Assembly (NCBI GenBank): GCA_024640665.1
Contig: JAHEEO010000162.1
Coordinates: 1-7,087, forward strand
DNA from: Rhodospirillales bacterium
Lineage (GTDB): Bacteria; Pseudomonadota; Gammaproteobacteria; Steroidobacterales; Rariloculaceae
DNA length: 7,087 nucleotides
Direction of reading: 5' to 3'
The stretch's first letter is position 1; every line of letters starts with the position of its first letter. Shown piece by piece: positions 4,909 to 7,087 of this stretch. Both the position numbers and the translations under genes were made by a program. A model generated the notes under the pieces. The model worked only from the letters and a program-made list of their open reading frames with translations. It did no database searches and was not told the origin of the DNA.

Positions 4909-7087
4909 ATGTCTTATGCAGAACTGCATTGCATTAGCAATTTTTCATTTCTAAGAGGCGCGTCCCACCCCGAGGAGCTTGTTCAGCGCGCTAATGATCT
5001 CGCTTACACCGGTATTGCGTTAACTGACGAATGCTCAGTGGCTGGAATTGTGCGCGCGCATAGCGCTGCCCAGGAATTGCCAATAAAGCTGGTTATTGGT
5101 AGCGAGTTTAACTTTGCAGATGGGCTTGAGTTAGTTGTTCTAGCGCCCAGTCAGTCAGCTTACGCATCATTATGTGGGCTGATTAGCTATGCACGCAGGC
5201 AAGCGCCAAAGGGGCAGTATTGTTTGGACCGCGACTCGATGGCTGCGCAGTTGTCGAGTACTGACTGTTTGGTTTTGTGGACGCCGCGCTTCGGGCCTCA
5301 AGCTAAAGTGCGGTCCTGTAATGTTGAGTCTGCCATGTCTTCGGATACTTATCTGGAAGCCGGTGCATGGCTTAAGGCGCACTTTTCTGACAAGTTATGG
5401 CTGGCAGTCGAGTACCTAACTAACGGGACAATAAGGCAGGTATTTCAGGCGGCGTCTGCAATAGCGCGGCAATTAGCACTACCTATGTTGGCGAGTGGAA
5501 ATGTGCATATGCACAGCCGCAAACGACGCATGCTGCAAGATGTTTTAACGGCAATCAAAAACAATCAGGAGCTGACTCGCTCGGGATTCAATCTTTATCC
5601 TAATGGCGAACGCTATTTGCGGCCTATAACTCGGCTGCAAAGCATCTATCCGCAGGCTCTATTGAATGAAACCCTGGCCGTATTAGAGCGATTTAATTTT
5701 TCACTCGACGAACTTCGCTATGAATACCCTAAAGAACTTGTGCCGGAAGGCTTATCTCCAAGTCAGCACTTAAGGGAGTTGACCGTAAAAGGCATGCAAT
5801 GGCGATGGCCAAAAGGCACACCTAAAAAGGTCGAAAAGCTTGTTGAACATGAGCTCAAGCTCATCAAAGAACTGCGCTACGAGCCTTATTTCTTAACTGT
5901 CGATGACATCGTTAAGTTTGGGCGACAGCAAGGCATTCTTTGCCAGGGCCGCGGTTCAGCGGCAAATTCTGCCGTTTGTTATTGCTTGGGTATTACCGAA
6001 GTTGATCCGGCGCGCATGGAGATGCTCGTTGAGCGGTTTATATCAAAGGAACGTAATGAACCTCCCGATATCGATGTCGACTTTGAGCACGAGCGTCGCG
6101 AAGAGGTTATTCAGTATATATATCAAAAGTATTCACGCGAGCGAGCAGCTTTGGCAGCTACAGTGATTACATACAGGCCAAAAAGTGCCATTCGTGATGT
6201 TGGTAAGGCATTAGGCTTCGACATATCGCAATTAGACGTTCTGGCGAAATCTCTGCAATGGTGGGATGGCCGAGAAATAGATGCAGATCGTGTGCGCGAA
6301 GCAGGCTTTGAGTTTAATAGCCGACCCGTGCGTCAGCTTCTATACCTCGTGAACGAGTTGATCGGCTTTCCCCGGCACCTTTCTCAGCATGTAGGTGGTT
6401 TTGTTATCTCTGAAGCACCCTTAAGTCGATTGGTGCCGATTGAAAACGCGGCAATGCCAGAGCGCACGGTCATTCAGTGGGATAAAGACGATCTCCAAAC
6501 ATTGGGGTTATTGAAAGTCGATATTTTGGCTTTAGGCATGCTCAGTGCTATTCGCCGGAGTTTTAATTTAATCGAGACCTTTTATCAGCGTTCATCGGCC
6601 GGAGCATTGCTGGCAATGGGGCTGAAGAAAATGCCGCCCCTGACGATGGCCGATATTCCTCCCAATGATTCGAAAGTCTATGACATGATTTCGCGGGCCG
6701 ACACAATTGGGGTTTTTCAGATCGAGTCGCGGGCGCAAATGGCTATGTTGCCGCGACTTAAGCCCCGCTGTTATTACGATTTGGTGATTGAGGTTGCCAT
6801 CATTCGCCCAGGCCCGATTCAAGGCGATATGGTGCATCCTTATTTGCGTCGTCGAAATGGGGAGGAGGCAGTCGTTTATCCAAGCGAAGCAGTACGACAT
6901 GTCCTCAAGCGCACGTTGGGTGTTCCGCTGTTCCAAGAACAAGTTATGCGGTTAGCAATAGTTGCGGCCGGCTTCTCGGCGGGTGAGGCAGATGGTTTGC
7001 GGCGTGCGATGGCGGCCTGGCGTCGTCGAGGCGACTTAGGCTTTTATCAAGAGCGACTCATTACTGGCATGTTGCAGCGCGGCTATA
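4909..7087 (+). CDS. dnaE2: DnaE2, error-prone DNA polymerase III alpha-like subunit (3' end missing)
   Basis: An open frame of 726 codons runs without a stop from the ATG at 4909 to the right edge, about 70% of a usual DnaE2 (about 1,020-1,090 residues). It is the C-family translesion polymerase of the SOS mutasome. It starts with the DnaE2-type PHP domain: YAELHCISNFSFLRGASHPEEL (3-24), LTDECSVAG (38-46), GSEF (64-67) and GNVHMH (197-202). The hallmark CQGRGSAANSAVCYCLGITE is at 345-364. The catalytic aspartates are all present: Asp387 and Asp389 in PPDIDVDF and Asp538 in KVDILALGML, corresponding to E. coli DnaE 401, 403 and 555. IGVFQIESRAQM (601-612), RPGPIQGDMVHPY (633-645) and FQEQVM (675-680) also fit. 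The C-terminal tandem HhH and OB-fold parts are outside the window. GGGTGA (4897-4902) overlaps the imuB stop six bases before the ATG, implying coupling. Its four classical PHP positions look only partly metal-competent. Confidence 0.97.
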   Translation, partial: MSYAELHCISNFSFLRGASHPEELVQRANDLAYTGIALTDECSVAGIVRAHSAAQELPIKLVIGSEFNFADGLELVVLAPSQSAYASLCGLISYARRQAPKGQYCLDRDSMAAQLSSTDCLVLWTPRFGPQAKVRSCNVESAMSSDTYLEAGAWLKAHFSDKLWLAVEYLTNGTIRQVFQAASAIARQLALPMLASGNVHMHSRKRRMLQDVLTAIKNNQELTRSGFNLYPNGERYLRPITRLQSIYPQALLNETLAVLERFNFSLDELRYEYPKELVPEGLSPSQHLRELTVKGMQWRWPKGTPKKVEKLVEHELKLIKELRYEPYFLTVDDIVKFGRQQGILCQGRGSAANSAVCYCLGITEVDPARMEMLVERFISKERNEPPDIDVDFEHERREEVIQYIYQKYSRERAALAATVITYRPKSAIRDVGKALGFDISQLDVLAKSLQWWDGREIDADRVREAGFEFNSRPVRQLLYLVNELIGFPRHLSQHVGGFVISEAPLSRLVPIENAAMPERTVIQWDKDDLQTLGLLKVDILALGMLSAIRRSFNLIETFYQRSSAGALLAMGLKKMPPLTMADIPPNDSKVYDMISRADTIGVFQIESRAQMAMLPRLKPRCYYDLVIEVAIIRPGPIQGDMVHPYLRRRNGEEAVVYPSEAVRHVLKRTLGVPLFQEQVMRLAIVAAGFSAGEADGLRRAMAAWRRRGDLGFYQERLITGMLQRGY

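Noticed and set aside
5189..6166. Plus-strand frames at 5189-5419 and 5903-6166, as a sign of a frameshift in dnaE2
   Set aside because: Translating the main frame from 4909 to the edge gives uninterrupted DnaE2 sequence with all expected motifs, so there is no frameshift.
6592..6942. Minus-strand open frame of 116 codons inside dnaE2
   Set aside because: It lies entirely opposite conserved DnaE2 sequence and encodes a His/Asn/Arg-rich product without any recognisable feature.

Overview
The window looks like chromosomal DNA of a non-enteric gammaproteobacterium. The LexA is very close to the E. coli type, including its DNA-recognition helix. There is an OprI/Lpp-like alanine-zipper lipoprotein, and an uncharacterised lipoprotein of a kind I associate with environmental Gammaproteobacteria and Acidobacteria. 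The organism also carries the ImuA-ImuB-DnaE2 mutasome that enterics such as E. coli lack. I see no transposase, integrase, phage gene, tRNA, rRNA or CRISPR array.

Layout: (1) 2-211 (+), the 3' end of an unrecognised gene; (2) 272-1294 (+), a 340-residue predicted lipoprotein of unknown function; (3) 1302-1598 (-), a YciI-family protein, convergent with the previous gene; (4) 1695-1728, a strong hairpin terminator serving (5) 1768-2064 (-), a small alanine-zipper outer-membrane lipoprotein; (6) 2065-2333, a divergent regulatory region with a candidate promoter on each side, a 16-bp palindrome and two LexA-box-like sites; (7) 2334-7087 (+), a compact SOS operon lexA-imuA-imuB-dnaE2, with dnaE2 cut by the window's right edge after 726 codons.

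The operon reads as a self-regulated mutagenesis cassette. LexA should repress its own promoter through the two boxes at 2291-2323. DNA damage activates RecA, LexA cuts itself at Ala86-Gly87, and the operon is expressed. ImuA and ImuB then act as accessory factors that bring the error-prone polymerase DnaE2 to blocked forks. Gaps between the operon genes are 9, 10 and 6 bases, so translational coupling is likely.

The system itself is known, but this copy has features worth checking. ImuB lacks roughly the first 55-60 residues expected of a Y-family palm/fingers region and has Asn-Val where DinB has its catalytic Asp-Glu. It carries instead a short Pro/Lys/Ala-rich N-terminal tail with a possible clamp-binding motif. 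The cassette is headed by an E. coli-type LexA with E. coli-type boxes rather than a divergent LexA2. The imuB Shine-Dalgarno lies unusually far from its ATG, inside the end of imuA. Nothing here amounts to a wholly new system.
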